From Propionivibrio soli (GTDB taxonomy: Bacteria; Pseudomonadota; Gammaproteobacteria; Burkholderiales; Rhodocyclaceae): DNA of 64,000 nt. The notes under the pieces are model-generated. The model ran no database searches. It worked only from the letters and a program-made list of their open reading frames with translations, and was not told where the DNA came from. The stretch spans positions 62,001-126,000 of the forward strand of contig NZ_JANZKY010000007.1 in the NCBI RefSeq assembly GCF_025770765.1. The letters run 5' to 3'. Positions 9,765-20,090 of the stretch are shown here, one piece after another. A program made the translations under genes and the position numbers. Numbering within the stretch: position 1 is the first letter of the stretch; the number at the start of each line of letters is the position of its first letter.

Positions 9765-10682
9765 ATGTGGGACTACTCGGAAAAGGTTCAGGAGCATTTC
9801 TTCAACCCCCGCAATGCCGGGCCGTTGCAGGATGCGAATGCCGTCGGCGACGTCGGCTCGATCCAGTGCGGCGATGCCTTGCGCTTGATGCTCAAGGTTG
9901 ACCCGGAAAGCGAGCGCATTCTCGACGCGCATTTTCAGACCTTCGGCTGCGGCTCGGCGATCGCCTCGTCGTCGGCGCTGACCGAGATCGTGAAAGGGCT
10001 CACGCTCGACGAAGCCCTGCAGGTTTCCAACCAGCAGATTGCCGATTATCTCGACGGATTGCCGCCCGAGAAAATGCACTGTTCGGTGATGGGCCGCGAA
10101 GCGTTGCAGGCGGCCGTCGCCAACTATCGCGGCGAGGCGTGGGCGGACGACCATACCGAAGGCGCGATGGTATGCAAGTGCTTCGCGGTCGATTCGTCGC
10201 TGATTGAGGAGGTCGTGCGCGCCAATGGACTCACCACGGTCGAGCAGGTGACGCATTACACCAAGGCCGGTGGCGGCTGTTGCAGTTGCCACGAAGGCAT
10301 CGAAGACATCCTGGCCGACATCTCGGCCGAGCGATGCACCGCACCGATGCCGCCCGCGCTTGCCGAAACCCCGAAGGAGACGGCGCCTGCCGAGTGCGCA
10401 CCGACGCCGAAACCGCGGCTGACGAACTTCCAGCGCATGCGACGGATCGAGGAGACGATCGAAGCGATCCGACCCATGCTGCAACGTGACCACGGTGACG
10501 TGGAAATCGTCGAGATCGACAGCAGGAACGTCTACGTCAACCTGCAGGGCGCTTGCCAGGGCTGCATGATGGAGCAGGCGACGCTGTCGGGCATACAGGC
10601 GCAACTCGTCGAGGCGCTTGGCGAATTCGTGCAGTTGCTACCCGCCAGCCTGATGACGAAACGGCAGGGTGGGGCAGCATGA
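9765..10682 (+). CDS. nifU: Fe-S cluster scaffold NifU
   Basis: Scaffold on which [2Fe-2S] and [4Fe-4S] clusters are built for nitrogenase proteins. All three modules are present in 305 residues. The IscU-like domain has cysteines in SIQCGD (35), TFGCGS and MHCSVM. The central [2Fe-2S] BFD-like domain has VCKCFAV and [10 protein letters not shown]. The C-terminal NifU domain has the CxxC of GACQGCMM. A linker rich in Pro/Ala/Glu (about 190-215) joins the last two. AAAGGAG precedes the ATG. The stop overlaps the nifS start (ATGA). Confidence 0.97.
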   Translation: MWDYSEKVQEHFFNPRNAGPLQDANAVGDVGSIQCGDALRLMLKVDPESERILDAHFQTFGCGSAIASSSALTEIVKGLTLDEALQVSNQQIADYLDGLPPEKMHCSVMGREALQAAVANYRGEAWADDHTEGAMVCKCFAVDSSLIEEVVRANGLTTVEQVTHYTKAGGGCCSCHEGIEDILADISAERCTAPMPPALAETPKETAPAECAPTPKPRLTNFQRMRRIEETIEAIRPMLQRDHGDVEIVEIDSRNVYVNLQGACQGCMMEQATLSGIQAQLVEALGEFVQLLPASLMTKRQGGAA

Positions 10683-11917
10683 ATCCGATCTATCTCGACA
10701 ACAATGCGACGACGGCGTGCGATCCAGCCGTCGTCGAGGCCATGCTGCCTTTTTTCACGGAACAATTCGGCAACGCGTCGTCGATGCACAGCTTCGGCAA
10801 CAAGGTCGCGCAAGCGATCAAGGACGCGCGCGCCGGCGTGTGCGAACTGCTCGGCGCCGAGTACGAGTCGGAAATCGTGTTCACCTCATGCGGCACCGAG
10901 TCCGATTCGACGGCCATCCTCTCGGCCCTCAAAGCTCAGCCTGAGCGCAACCAGGTGATCACGACCGCCGTCGAGCATCCGGCCGTTCTAGCGCTGTGCG
11001 AGTATCTGGAAAAGGAAGGCGTCGTCGTGCATCGTCTCGGCGTCGACCGTAAGGGCCGGCTCGATCTCGACGAGTACCGAGCCCTCCTGTCGCCGCGCAC
11101 GGCGATTGTCTCGGCCATGTGGGCGAACAACGAAACCGGAACGATTTTCCCGATCGAAGAAATGGCCGAAATGGCCCACGACGTCGGTGCGATGTTCCAT
11201 ACCGATGCCGTGCAGGCGGTCGGCAAGGTGGATATTGACGTGCGCCGCACGTGCATCGACATGCTCTCGCTCTCGGGCCACAAACTGCATGCGCCGAAGG
11301 GCATCGGAGTTCTTTACCTGCGCCGCAACACCCGTTTTCGGCCGCTGTTGCGGGGAGGGCATCAGGAACGCGGGCGACGCGCGGGTACCGAAAACGCGGC
11401 GTCGATCGTCGGCCTGGGCGTCGCGGCGCGTCTCGCGCTCGAGCACATGGCCTATGAAAACGGCGAGGTGAAGCGCCTGCGCGACCGCCTGGAAAGCGGC
11501 ATCCTGGCCCAGGTGCCGTGTGCGTTTGCAACCGGCGACACGACAAACCGCTTGCCCAATACGAGCAACATCGCGTTTGAGTTCGTCGAGGGCGAAGCAA
11601 TCCTGTTGCTGCTCAACAAACAGGGCATCGCCGCGTCCAGCGGATCGGCGTGCACGTCGGGCTCGCTCGAACCCTCGCATGTGATGCGCGCGATGGGTAT
11701 CCCCTACACTGCGGCGCACGGAACGATCCGCTTCTCGCTTTCGCGTTATACGACCGAGGCGGAGGTCGACCGCGTGATCGAAGCCGTTCCGCCGATCATC
11801 GCCGCCTTGCGCGATCTGTCGCCGTACTGGGCGGATCAGGCGGCGGAGAGAACGGCCGAGAAAAGGGCCAGCACCGCGGGGCCCAGCACAGCGGCCTTCA
11901 AACCGTCGTTCGCCTGA
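10679..11917 (+). CDS. nifS: Cysteine desulfurase NifS
   Basis: PLP enzyme that takes sulfur from cysteine and passes it to NifU. It has 412 residues. The PLP lysine lies in [10 protein letters not shown] at residue 202 and the catalytic cysteine in SSGSACTSG at residue 325. Both numbers equal those of Azotobacter vinelandii NifS as I know it, so there are no internal insertions before them. The start at 10679 overlaps the nifU stop. It is the last recognised nif gene here, followed by a convergent gene. The last 20 or so residues are a low-complexity tail. Confidence 0.97.
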   Translation: MNPIYLDNNATTACDPAVVEAMLPFFTEQFGNASSMHSFGNKVAQAIKDARAGVCELLGAEYESEIVFTSCGTESDSTAILSALKAQPERNQVITTAVEHPAVLALCEYLEKEGVVVHRLGVDRKGRLDLDEYRALLSPRTAIVSAMWANNETGTIFPIEEMAEMAHDVGAMFHTDAVQAVGKVDIDVRRTCIDMLSLSGHKLHAPKGIGVLYLRRNTRFRPLLRGGHQERGRRAGTENAASIVGLGVAARLALEHMAYENGEVKRLRDRLESGILAQVPCAFATGDTTNRLPNTSNIAFEFVEGEAILLLLNKQGIAASSGSACTSGSLEPSHVMRAMGIPYTAAHGTIRFSLSRYTTEAEVDRVIEAVPPIIAALRDLSPYWADQAAERTAEKRASTAGPSTAAFKPSFA

Positions 11918-11983
11918 AGCGGGGTGCTCCGGACACGAGGATACGCGCTAAGCGAGCCGGAGTAATTGCGGCGACTTGCCGGC

Positions 11984-12400
11984 TTACCAGTAGAAATGCA
12001 CGTCCTTGTTGCCTCGGGCCTGCACCTGTGCGGTCTGCGTCACGGGTTTGCCGTTGTACGTGGCAGTTACCTTGTACTTGCCCGGCGGCACTTTGGCGAA
12101 GAACATCGGGCCGGGCGATTCGGCTTCGACCACCGGGTTACCCTTCGCGTCCTGGATCGCCACCTTGACGTCAGCGAGGTACTCACCTTCACCCTTGCCG
12201 GCGAAAACGAGATAGAGGTTGTAGTCCCGTTTGGTCGCCAGTACGGGGTCGTCTTCACCGACCCCACCGCTGACATAGGGTACTGATCCTGCCCCCATCG
12301 ATGTTGAGGCGTCGGCAGCATTTGCTGCCCCGGCGCTAAGGACGCCGGCAAGCAGTGCGAAGAGCACGGTGTTGAGTATGGGTCTTTTCGATTGCTTCAT
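11984..12400 (-). CDS. Secreted carboxypeptidase-regulatory-like (beta-sandwich) protein
   Basis: A 138-residue protein with a clear signal peptide (about 1-29, ending AANAA-DA). Its mature part ends in a small beta-sandwich resembling carboxypeptidase regulatory domains (VKVAIQDAKGNPVVEAES, GPMFFAKVPPGKYKVTATYNGKPVTQTAQVQ). No catalytic residues are evident, so it is likely a periplasmic or outer-membrane binding module of unknown function. AAGGAAGGAG lies upstream of the ATG. It converges with nifS and there is no reason to tie it to nitrogen fixation. Confidence 0.8.
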   Translation of the reverse strand: MKQSKRPILNTVLFALLAGVLSAGAANAADASTSMGAGSVPYVSGGVGEDDPVLATKRDYNLYLVFAGKGEGEYLADVKVAIQDAKGNPVVEAESPGPMFFAKVPPGKYKVTATYNGKPVTQTAQVQARGNKDVHFYW

Positions 12401-12749
12401 TTTTTCTCCTTCCTTTCAAGCAATTGAACGGAACTGCGAAGCCTTTACCCCGGCCGATCGGCCTTCGCTATGAGGAAGGCGAAGGCTTGTGCCGATTTGA
12501 CCTGATCGGTCAGGAAAGCCCGGCGGGAAATCCGTGACTCCTTACCGCGTAGATGGAGACGACAGGCTCGAAGGTCAACCGATTGAATGAGCAGGTGAGC
12601 AAAACAAGAATGGGTGCTGGACCGCTCGGGCTGTCACGAGGCCGACGGTGGGCGAAGGCTGCAACTCAATTGCAGCATACGGCGTGCCGAGCCCGGGGGA
12701 GCCACTTGCCAGGCGGCCTCCACCGCGGTGCCCGGCGGCCGGGTTCCTT
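12401..12749. other. Intergenic region with inverted repeats
   Basis: No gene is supported here. It contains GCCTTCGC at 12461-12468 facing GCGAAGGC at 12479-12486 (8-bp stem, 10-base loop). The left arm overlaps the palindrome GGCCGATCGGCC (12452-12463) and could instead pair with GCGAAG at 12436-12441. It probably includes the promoter of the leftward secreted protein and the 3' end of mgsA. Confidence 0.5.
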
Positions 12750-13235
12750 CTACGGAGCTGTTTCCTCGAGGACCGGATCCATCCGGCTACGGTAGAGCTC
12801 GAAATCGGGCATCTGCCGCTCATACGCCGACGACATCAGCGGCGACGAGATCATGAAGTCTGCGGAAGCCCGGTTGCAGGCAACCGGGATGTTCCAAACC
12901 ACCGCAATGCGCAACAACGCCTTCACGTCGGGATCGTGCGGCTGAGGTTCCAGCGGATCCCAGAAGAAGATCACGAGGTCGATCAGTCCTTCCGCGATGC
13001 GTGCGCCGATCTGCTGGTCGCCTCCGAGGGGACCGCTCTGCAGCTTGAGGATTTCCGTGCCGAGCGATTTTTCGAGCAAGGCGCCGGTCGTTCCGGTCGC
13101 GCACAACTCGTGCTTGATGAGCAGGCCGCGGTTGTACTGCGCCCATTCGAGCAGGTCGAGTTTGCGGTTGTCGTGGGCAACCAGAGCAATCCGCTTGCGT
13201 TGTGGTACGGGTAACGAGCCGTCGTTTTCCAGCAT
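12750..13235 (-). CDS. mgsA: Methylglyoxal synthase
   Basis: Converts dihydroxyacetone phosphate to methylglyoxal and phosphate, a glycolytic bypass under phosphate limitation. It has 161 residues from the ATG at 13235, which has AAGGAG six bases upstream. Family motifs are [11 protein letters not shown] at the N terminus, TGTTG, the catalytic-Asp block [39 protein letters not shown], and the closing NRASADF. Length is close to E. coli MgsA (152). It follows a TPR gene on the same strand by 57 bp. Confidence 0.95.
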   Translation of the reverse strand: MLENDGSLPVPQRKRIALVAHDNRKLDLLEWAQYNRGLLIKHELCATGTTGALLEKSLGTEILKLQSGPLGGDQQIGARIAEGLIDLVIFFWDPLEPQPHDPDVKALLRIAVVWNIPVACNRASADFMISSPLMSSAYERQMPDFELYRSRMDPVLEETAP

Positions 13236-13292
13236 CACGTTCTCCTTATTGTTGGTGCCGGCCTCAGGAGCGACCGGCTGCCCCCACACCCG

Positions 13293-13964
13293 TCAGGCCG
13301 CTTTTCGTCGGCTGGCGAGGTGATCAAGACCCGCGTGATCGCCGCGCAAGAGTCGAGCTCTGACAAAACAGGCGCGCGCCGTCGCGAAATCCCGGCGTTT
13401 CCGGTAAACCTGTCCAAGTCCGATATAGGCGTCGGCGTTGTTCGGTTCGATGGCCTGCAAACGTGAGAACCCATCCTGTGCGCGGCACAGGTCGCCGACA
13501 CGCAACGCCGTGCGGGCCAGGGCGAGCATGGCACGCGTCGAATCCGGCTGGGCCACGAGCGAATTGTGGAATGCCGGAACAGCGAGTTCGTACTTCTTCA
13601 GGTCGACGAGTGTCGTTCCGAGGTCGTACCAAACCTGTGCGAGTTCCGGATCCGTGCGGGTGACTTCGCGATAGAAAGCCGCAGCGGCAGAACCGCCACG
13701 CACGTTCGGAGTGGCCGGCCTGTTCGCCTTGGCTTGGCCGAGCGCCGCTTTCCGCTTTGGGAAGACCTGCTTCGGCAGGATCTTGTCGAAAATGCGCACA
13801 GCATCGAGGATGCGGCCGCTGCGGTAATACGCAAGGCCCAGGAACTGCAGCGAGATGGGGTCGCCGGGAACCGTCGAGTGGATGCTGCGCGCGATCGCCT
13901 CGGCGTTGGGTAGATCATTGTTCGCATAGAAACTGCGGAACAGGTCGACCAGTGTACTGATCAT
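13293..13964 (-). CDS. TPR-repeat protein
   Basis: A 223-residue protein with tetratricopeptide-type helical repeats between about residues 15 and 210 (for example LAQVWYDLGTTLVDLKKYELAVPAFHNSLVAQPDS and NADAYIGLGQVYRKRRDFATARACF). No signal peptide is seen, so it is probably a cytoplasmic scaffold. The ATG at 13964 is preferred over one 27 codons upstream because CAGGAG lies 8 bases before it. It is probably co-transcribed with mgsA. The partner is unknown. Confidence 0.8.
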   Translation of the reverse strand: MISTLVDLFRSFYANNDLPNAEAIARSIHSTVPGDPISLQFLGLAYYRSGRILDAVRIFDKILPKQVFPKRKAALGQAKANRPATPNVRGGSAAAAFYREVTRTDPELAQVWYDLGTTLVDLKKYELAVPAFHNSLVAQPDSTRAMLALARTALRVGDLCRAQDGFSRLQAIEPNNADAYIGLGQVYRKRRDFATARACFVRARLLRGDHAGLDHLASRRKAA

Positions 13965-14318
13965 CTTGAATCTCCTGTTGTTGGCGCCTGGGCCCAAATG
14001 GGGCACAGTCTGTGGAAGAGGAATGACGGTTTGGAGCCAGAGCATCTCTGGCAGTCAAGCCGGCCGCGACAGAATGGTTTGATCATCGTCTAAAGCGACC
14101 TCCATTTGGGTTCGCTTATGTGCCGGAATGTAACCTTGCGTGACGGCTTCGCGGCCATCCGACATTGCGGCAGTATCCGCCGCAAAGATTACCGGCTGAT
14201 GTCCGAAAAACCCTGCTACGGGAAGGGATTGGGCAGATATCAGCCGTAAGCGACTTTCAGTGATCCTTTTCCCGCCTACGTTGTCCAATCCGTCAGATCG
14301 AAGCGCAGGACGATTGGC
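13965..14318. other. Divergent intergenic region with one stem-loop
   Basis: Lies between the leftward TPR gene and the rightward kinase and should contain both promoters. TTGCGGC at 14165-14171 pairs with GCCGCAA at 14179-14185 (7-bp stem, 7-base loop). A long minus-strand open frame crosses it, but its third-base GC content is low for this genome, so I do not call it. Confidence 0.4.
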
Positions 14319-15446
14319 ATGGATGATTCGCCACGCAACGACTCCCGGGGCACAGCACACGGTTTCCCGTCGACGGTTTCTCCTTGTCGGCCAGACTCGC
14401 CGGCCGGTACGGCGGTGCCGCTGAGCGAAGACACCTACCGGCGCGTCATCGAGTGTGCGCCGAGCGCGCTGGTGATGATCGACGAGCAGGGGACGATCAT
14501 CCTCGTTAACGCGCAAACCGAACTGCTCTTCGGATATACGCGAGAGCAGATGCTCGGGCACCCCGTCGAAATGCTGATGCCCATTCGCTTCCGCGAGCAC
14601 CATTGCACATACCGTGCCGGCTATTATCGCGACCCAAGTCCCCGGCCGATGGGCGTCGGCCGCGACTTGCTCGGTACGCGTGCCGACGGCAGCGAATTCC
14701 CGATCGAGATCGGGCTCAACCCGATTGCCACGGAAACCGGAATGATGGTCCTTGCATCGATCGTCGACATCACGGAGCGGTTGCGGGCGCAGCGGCGCCT
14801 CGAAGACGCGTTGCGCGAGAAGATCGTGCTGTTGAACGAGGTGCATCACCGCGTCAAGAACAATCTTCAGGTGGTCACCAGCTTGCTCAACCTGCAAGCC
14901 GATCATGCCGCCGACCCCCAATTGCAGGCAATCTTGCGCGAGAGCTGCGGTCGGGTGAAGGCGATGTCGCTGACCCACCAGTTGCTATACGAACACAAGG
15001 ATTTTTCGCATCTCGATCTGGCCGATTATCTGACGCGCCTGGTGCAGTCGATACGCGCCACCTACCGCTCGGGCGGTGGTCGCATCGCGTTGCGCCTGGA
15101 ATTGCCGCCTGACGGCATCCATCTTGAGCTCGAAAGCTCGATTTCGTGCGGGTTGCTGGTCAATGAGCTGGTGACGAATGCCTTCAAGCATGCCTTCCCG
15201 GGCGAACGCTCCGGCGAAATCGTGATCAAACTCGCCGAAGAGGACGGCGACCAGATTCGCTTCGAGGTCGCCGACGATGGCGTTGGGTTACCTCCGGAGA
15301 GTGAATTCAGCGGGTCTTCGCTTGGCTTGCAGCTGGTCCCGCTGTTCGTCGAACAGCTACATGGCGTCCTCGACATCGAGCGCGACCGTGGCACGCGCTT
15401 CTGCGTGCGCTTTCCCAAACGGCCTGAAATGAAGGATCCTTCTTGA
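14319..15446 (+). CDS. PAS sensor histidine kinase, HisKA_2 type
   Basis: A 375-residue soluble kinase. One PAS domain (about residues 35-150; EMLMPIRFREHH and the PMGVGRDLLGTRADGSEFPIEI loop) precedes a HisKA_2 dimerisation domain with the phospho-acceptor His in LLNEVHHRVKNNLQVV (about 170-185). A HATPase domain follows, with N-box LVNELVTNAFKHAF and G-box ADDGVGLP. No membrane helices. Its stop overlaps the TTG start of the next gene, so it probably signals to that REC-GGDEF-EAL protein. The sensed ligand is unknown. Confidence 0.9.
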   Translation: MDDSPRNDSRGTAHGFPSTVSPCRPDSPAGTAVPLSEDTYRRVIECAPSALVMIDEQGTIILVNAQTELLFGYTREQMLGHPVEMLMPIRFREHHCTYRAGYYRDPSPRPMGVGRDLLGTRADGSEFPIEIGLNPIATETGMMVLASIVDITERLRAQRRLEDALREKIVLLNEVHHRVKNNLQVVTSLLNLQADHAADPQLQAILRESCGRVKAMSLTHQLLYEHKDFSHLDLADYLTRLVQSIRATYRSGGGRIALRLELPPDGIHLELESSISCGLLVNELVTNAFKHAFPGERSGEIVIKLAEEDGDQIRFEVADDGVGLPPESEFSGSSLGLQLVPLFVEQLHGVLDIERDRGTRFCVRFPKRPEMKDPS

Positions 15447-17893
15447 ATGCGCGATTGCCTGTGAACCTGATGCTTGTGGAGGACGAACGCATCGTCGCTT
15501 TCGACCTCAAACGCCAACTGAGCAGCTTCGGCTATCACGTCGGGGCGGTGGTCGCCAGCGGCGAGCAGGCGATCGACCGCGTCGGCGAGGAAAAGCCCGA
15601 CCTCGTGCTCATGGATATCCATTTGGAAGGCCACCTCGACGGTATCGAGGCAGCCAAGGTCATCCGCGACAAACACCATATCCCGGTGGTTTTCCTCACC
15701 GCATACGCGGAGGAAAACACGCTCAACCGTGCGCTCGACAGCCGCCCGTTCGGTTATCTCGTGAAGCCCTGCGAGGCGCGCGAACTGCATGCCACGATCC
15801 AGATGGCGCTTGCGCGCCACGAAGATGAGGTGGCGATTCAACAAAGCGAGGAACGGCTGCAACTCGCGCTCGACGCCGGTTCGTTCGGCGTTCTCGAGTG
15901 GAGCCCGATCACAGACCGCCTGCAGGGCGACATTCACCTCGGCATGCTTTTCGGCGGCCAGCAGCTGCCGCTCGACGAACCGCGGAATGTCTTTCTGGCG
16001 CGCGTGCATCCGGAAGACCGCGAGCGGGTCGAGGCGGCGCTTGACCCCGGGGCGGTAGGCGCGAAAGCGATGCGCGTTGAGTTCCGCACGGTCGGCGACG
16101 GCTCGCCGCCGCGCTACATGGAGGCGCAGGTGAAGGCCTACGGCAGTCCGGGGGCGGAAGGTCGCATTGTCGGCATTCTGCAAGACGTGACCCAACGGCG
16201 GCGCAATGAGGAACGGCTACGTCAGTCCAGCGTTGTTTTTCACACGAGCGCCGAGGCAATCGTGATCACCGACGCCGCGCGGCGCACGGTGGCGACGAAT
16301 CCCGCTTTTTCGCGCATTACCGGATTCAGCGAGGAAGAAGCGCTCGGTCTCGACCCCGACACGATGTTGCGAGCCAATCCAGGTGCCGAAGACTACCTGC
16401 CGTTTCTCGTCGAGGGAACGACCGGATTCTGGCACGGCGAGGTACGCTGCTATCGCAAGAACGGGGAGGGTTTCCCGGCGTGGCAGAGCGTGAGCGTCGT
16501 ACGCGACGCCGAAGGCCAAGTCACGCATGTGGTCACCGCATTTTCCGACGTCAGTGCGATTTACGAAGCGCAGCGGCAATTGCAGCATTTGGCGCATCAC
16601 GATCCGCTGACCGGGCTTCCCAATCGGTTGCTGTTCGACGACCGACTCAAATACGCCATCGAGCAGGGCTTGCGTCACAGCGAGCGTTGTCTGCTGCTCT
16701 TTCTCGACCTGGATGGGTTCAAGGTCATCAACGACACGCTTGGCCACGCCGTTGGCGACGAACTGCTGCGCGTCGTCGGGTTGCGCCTGCGCAGCGTGCT
16801 GCGTGCCAGCGATACGGTGGCACGCCTGGGCGGAGACGAGTTCGTCGTGCTGGCGGGCAGCACGAGCCCGGAGTACGCGGCCCAACTGGCGCAGAAGATC
16901 CTTGAGCAATTGCGTGTGCCTATCCTGCTTTCCGGCCACGCGCTTTCGGTGACCGGTAGTCTTGGTATCGCCGTTTTCCCGGACAATGGGTCGGACAGTC
17001 AGCAGTTGATGCGCGCGGCCGACATGGCGATGTACTCGGCCAAGGCCGAGGGACGTAACCGCTACCATTTCTATTCGGAAGACATGTCCGCCCGCGCCGA
17101 CGAACGCATGTACGTCGAGCAGGGTTTGCGGCGCGCGATGGCCAACCGCGAGTTGATCGTGTGGTATCAGCCGCGCATCCGGCTGGAAGACGGACACATC
17201 GTGGGCGTTGAAGCCCTCGTGCGCTGGCCGCATGCCGAACGCGGCATCATTTCTCCAGGGGCTTTCATCGGTGTCGCCGAGGAAAGCGGCATGATCGAGG
17301 AACTCGGACGCTGGGTGCTGACCCACGCCTGTCGCGAAATGCTCGGGCTGGCACGGCAAATGAAAGCGGAGGGGCGTCACTTCCATCTGGCGGTGAACGT
17401 ATCGCCACGGCAGTTCATCGGCAACGACTTTGCCGGCGTCGTGCGTTCGGCTCTGCAGCAGACGGAGTTCCCGGCCGACGCCCTGGAACTCGAGATTACC
17501 GAGAGCACCTTGCAGGGAACCGAGCGTAGCCTGGCAATTCTGAATGCGTTGCAGGAAATGGGCGTCTCAGTGAGCATTGACGATTTCGGCACCGGCTATT
17601 CGTCGCTGAGCGTACTGCGCGACCTGCCGATCGACCGCGTGAAGATTGACCGCTCGTTTATCGTCGACCTGCCGCAGAGCGAGAGCCAACGTGCCATCGT
17701 GACGGCCATCGTCGCCTTGAGCCGGGTCATGCGCATGGCGATCACCGTCGAGGGGATCGAACGACGCGAACAGGCCGAATTACTGCAGCAGCTCGGCTGC
17801 CACGAGGGGCAGGGCTACTATTTCGGTCACCCGATGCCCTTTACGGCACTGAGCCGGATGCTCGATGCGGAGTGGCCCGGACTTCCCACCTGA
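15443..17893 (+). CDS. Response regulator with PAS, GGDEF and EAL domains
   Basis: A cyclic-di-GMP protein of 816 residues. A REC domain (about 7-125, phospho-acceptor Asp58 in LVLMD) is followed by two PAS-type domains (about 135-265 and 265-375). The GGDEF domain comes next (385-545, motif GGDEF intact) and then an EAL domain (560-810; VEALVRW, and DDFGTGYSSLS with catalytic acids). Both enzyme motifs look intact, so it could make or degrade c-di-GMP. A TTG start at 15443 overlaps the kinase stop, with AAGGA about 7 bases before it. The coupling implies the kinase phosphorylates this REC domain. Confidence 0.92.
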   Translation: MNARLPVNLMLVEDERIVAFDLKRQLSSFGYHVGAVVASGEQAIDRVGEEKPDLVLMDIHLEGHLDGIEAAKVIRDKHHIPVVFLTAYAEENTLNRALDSRPFGYLVKPCEARELHATIQMALARHEDEVAIQQSEERLQLALDAGSFGVLEWSPITDRLQGDIHLGMLFGGQQLPLDEPRNVFLARVHPEDRERVEAALDPGAVGAKAMRVEFRTVGDGSPPRYMEAQVKAYGSPGAEGRIVGILQDVTQRRRNEERLRQSSVVFHTSAEAIVITDAARRTVATNPAFSRITGFSEEEALGLDPDTMLRANPGAEDYLPFLVEGTTGFWHGEVRCYRKNGEGFPAWQSVSVVRDAEGQVTHVVTAFSDVSAIYEAQRQLQHLAHHDPLTGLPNRLLFDDRLKYAIEQGLRHSERCLLLFLDLDGFKVINDTLGHAVGDELLRVVGLRLRSVLRASDTVARLGGDEFVVLAGSTSPEYAAQLAQKILEQLRVPILLSGHALSVTGSLGIAVFPDNGSDSQQLMRAADMAMYSAKAEGRNRYHFYSEDMSARADERMYVEQGLRRAMANRELIVWYQPRIRLEDGHIVGVEALVRWPHAERGIISPGAFIGVAEESGMIEELGRWVLTHACREMLGLARQMKAEGRHFHLAVNVSPRQFIGNDFAGVVRSALQQTEFPADALELEITESTLQGTERSLAILNALQEMGVSVSIDDFGTGYSSLSVLRDLPIDRVKIDRSFIVDLPQSESQRAIVTAIVALSRVMRMAITVEGIERREQAELLQQLGCHEGQGYYFGHPMPFTALSRMLDAEWPGLPT

Positions 17894-17999
17894 ACCCGAA
17901 CCCTAGCTTCGCGCTCCATGTGCCGCAGGCGGAACTGACTGCAATCGGCCGAGCCCCCGTCAATTACGGTGTTGCCCGCCCGAAGAGCATATGGCCGGT

Positions 18000-20090
18000 T
18001 CAGACGGCGACACGCTGCAAGGTCAGCAGGAAGGAAACGCCGTTGTCTGTGTTGCGGGCACCGATCGTTCCGCCCATTTTCGCCATGTAGGTCCGAGCGA
18101 CGAACAAACCCTGGCCGCGGTTACCTGATGCGCCATGACCCGATTCGGCATCATGACCGGAGACACCGTACTCGAACACCTTTTCGAGCAACCCGTCGGG
18201 GATCGGCGACCCTTGGTTGTGGATTTCAATGGTCGCCGTCGTCGGCGCAGTTTCCAGGCGCAGCGTGATCGGCGTTCCCGGCGTGCGATGCCGGTCGGCA
18301 TTTTTCAGGACATGCGAGAAGACGTCTTCGAGCGGGTATTCGTCGGCACGTACGAGGACCGGCGCATCGGCAGCGACGCAAGCCACGTCGGCGATTCCCG
18401 CATTCTCGGCGACATTGCGTAGGAACTCGGCGATGTCGAGCGGTTGGACGGTCAGGTACGAGGATTGGAACGCCTCGCTTGGACTGGCGCCGCCGTAAAG
18501 AACGCGCACTGCCTGCTGCATGCGGCTGATGTAACGGTGGCTCGGATCGTCGGCATTGCCGTGCAAGGCGAGCAACGATTGCAGCGGCGACATGATTTCG
18601 TGGCCGACGGCGTGCCACATGTCTTTTTCCTGTTCGGCGCGGATACGCTCGCGTTCCGCGTCTTCCTTGACGCGGCGGAGGAGGTCATCAAGGCCGGTGG
18701 CCAGGATGCCGAGTTCGTCGTGCCCGCGCAGGTCGGCCCAGTCGTAGCGGTCGTAGCGTTCGCTACCGCCTTCTGTCTGCACGGTGCGCGAGAGGCCGCG
18801 CGTACGCCGGGTCAATTTCGCAATGCGGCGGATAATCCCCACTTCGATCACCAGCCAGGCGAGAACGATGGCGCCGAGCATGGCGCCGACGAACGAGGAC
18901 ACTCGGGTGGCGACAGCGGAGAGTGTCTTGTTCACGCTACGTGCGTCACCACGCAGATGCAGCTCGTAGCGACCGAGAGGCGTATTGATCTCGTCTTCGA
19001 ACTCGACGACTGGCGTGTCGATGTGCTCGACGGGCAGGACGCGGATCAGTCGAGTGAGCAGGGGTGACGTGATCTCCTGCGCTTCGTCGCGGCCGCCCAG
19101 TTGCACGATGCTGGCATTACGGGACCCTGCTTTGCGCAAGGTCAGCGTCTCTCCCGGCAAGAGCAGGGAACTGAGTTCGTGCAGCGAGAACGGCGAGACG
19201 GCGCTGGCCGTCTGGTTGTCAAAGAGCGGGGCACCTTCGCCGGGGGCTAGTACCTCGATGCGGACCTTGAATTGGTCGAGGTCGAGTGGCGGCCATTGCG
19301 GTTTTGGCTCTCGGAACAACGCGTCGCGCAATGCGTCGATCGGCAAGCGCAACGAGAAGAACGACTGATGCGGGCAGGTAGCGGAGTCGCCATCGTTGCC
19401 TTCTCCATCGGCGCAGCGCTCGGCCTGCCAGACCCACCCGCGAAACTCGCGCACCGGGCGGGCGCCCTTGTAGTTGCGTTGCTCTTGCTCGACGTATCCG
19501 GTGAAGCGGCCACGCATGCCACCGGCGCCCGCGGAAGCTCCAGACAACAGTTCGAAGGGCGCGATCCAGCGCCATGTCTGTTCGCGCAATGCGACCGTGA
19601 CGCGTACGCGATGCGCGCCGTCAAGGTATTCGTCGCCGATGCGATGCGCCTCGAGCGGGCCGCTGGCGAAGGTACCGGCCGCGTAAATGAAACCGCCAGC
19701 CCAAGGGTTGTTGCCGATGGCCACGCACAGGCTGGCGTGGTTTCGGTAGGGCACGAGACAACCGGCCATCTCGATGGCGTTGCGCGCTTTGGTCTGATCG
19801 TCGAAATCGATGGCCGCAAACGGCAGGACGACGGGGCGACCCTGCGCGGCCGCTTCGGCATCCCAGCGCGGATTGAGCAGCGCGAGCAGGCCCGACGGCT
19901 GGTACAGCCGGTTGATGATTTGCGCCTTGGTCTTCGCGAAGCTCGCTCGGTAGTTGTCGTAGCTGCGCTGCTTTTCTTCCTGCAGCACGGCGACGGCCAT
20001 GGCGATCACGGCCACGATGAGCAGCAGGAAGGCGGTGCGCAGCAGCGTGCGCAAGCGGAAACTGGCGAGCCAGATGAAGAACGCGCGCAT
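18000..20090 (-). CDS. Membrane sensor histidine kinase
   Basis: A 696-residue kinase. TM1 lies at about residues 12-36, a large periplasmic sensor region follows (about 40-375), then TM2 near 395-415 (VGAMLGAIVLAWLVIEVGII), a HAMP-like linker, a HisKA domain with the His in WHAVGHEIMSPLQSLLAL, and a HATPase domain (VFSHVLKNADRH, NRGQGLFVARTYMAKMGG). The start at 20090 (MRAFFIWL) overlaps the stop of the upstream regulator (ATGA), giving a regulator-kinase operon. The sensor domain is not one I recognise. It converges with the GGDEF-EAL gene. Confidence 0.9.
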   Translation of the reverse strand: MRAFFIWLASFRLRTLLRTAFLLLIVAVIAMAVAVLQEEKQRSYDNYRASFAKTKAQIINRLYQPSGLLALLNPRWDAEAAAQGRPVVLPFAAIDFDDQTKARNAIEMAGCLVPYRNHASLCVAIGNNPWAGGFIYAAGTFASGPLEAHRIGDEYLDGAHRVRVTVALREQTWRWIAPFELLSGASAGAGGMRGRFTGYVEQEQRNYKGARPVREFRGWVWQAERCADGEGNDGDSATCPHQSFFSLRLPIDALRDALFREPKPQWPPLDLDQFKVRIEVLAPGEGAPLFDNQTASAVSPFSLHELSSLLLPGETLTLRKAGSRNASIVQLGGRDEAQEITSPLLTRLIRVLPVEHIDTPVVEFEDEINTPLGRYELHLRGDARSVNKTLSAVATRVSSFVGAMLGAIVLAWLVIEVGIIRRIAKLTRRTRGLSRTVQTEGGSERYDRYDWADLRGHDELGILATGLDDLLRRVKEDAERERIRAEQEKDMWHAVGHEIMSPLQSLLALHGNADDPSHRYISRMQQAVRVLYGGASPSEAFQSSYLTVQPLDIAEFLRNVAENAGIADVACVAADAPVLVRADEYPLEDVFSHVLKNADRHRTPGTPITLRLETAPTTATIEIHNQGSPIPDGLLEKVFEYGVSGHDAESGHGASGNRGQGLFVARTYMAKMGGTIGARNTDNGVSFLLTLQRVAV

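Noticed and set aside
14055-14978. Minus-strand frame opposite the HisKA_2 kinase, extending into the intergenic gap
   Set aside because: In the intergenic part about half of its third codon positions are A or T, unlike real genes here, and no domain is visible.
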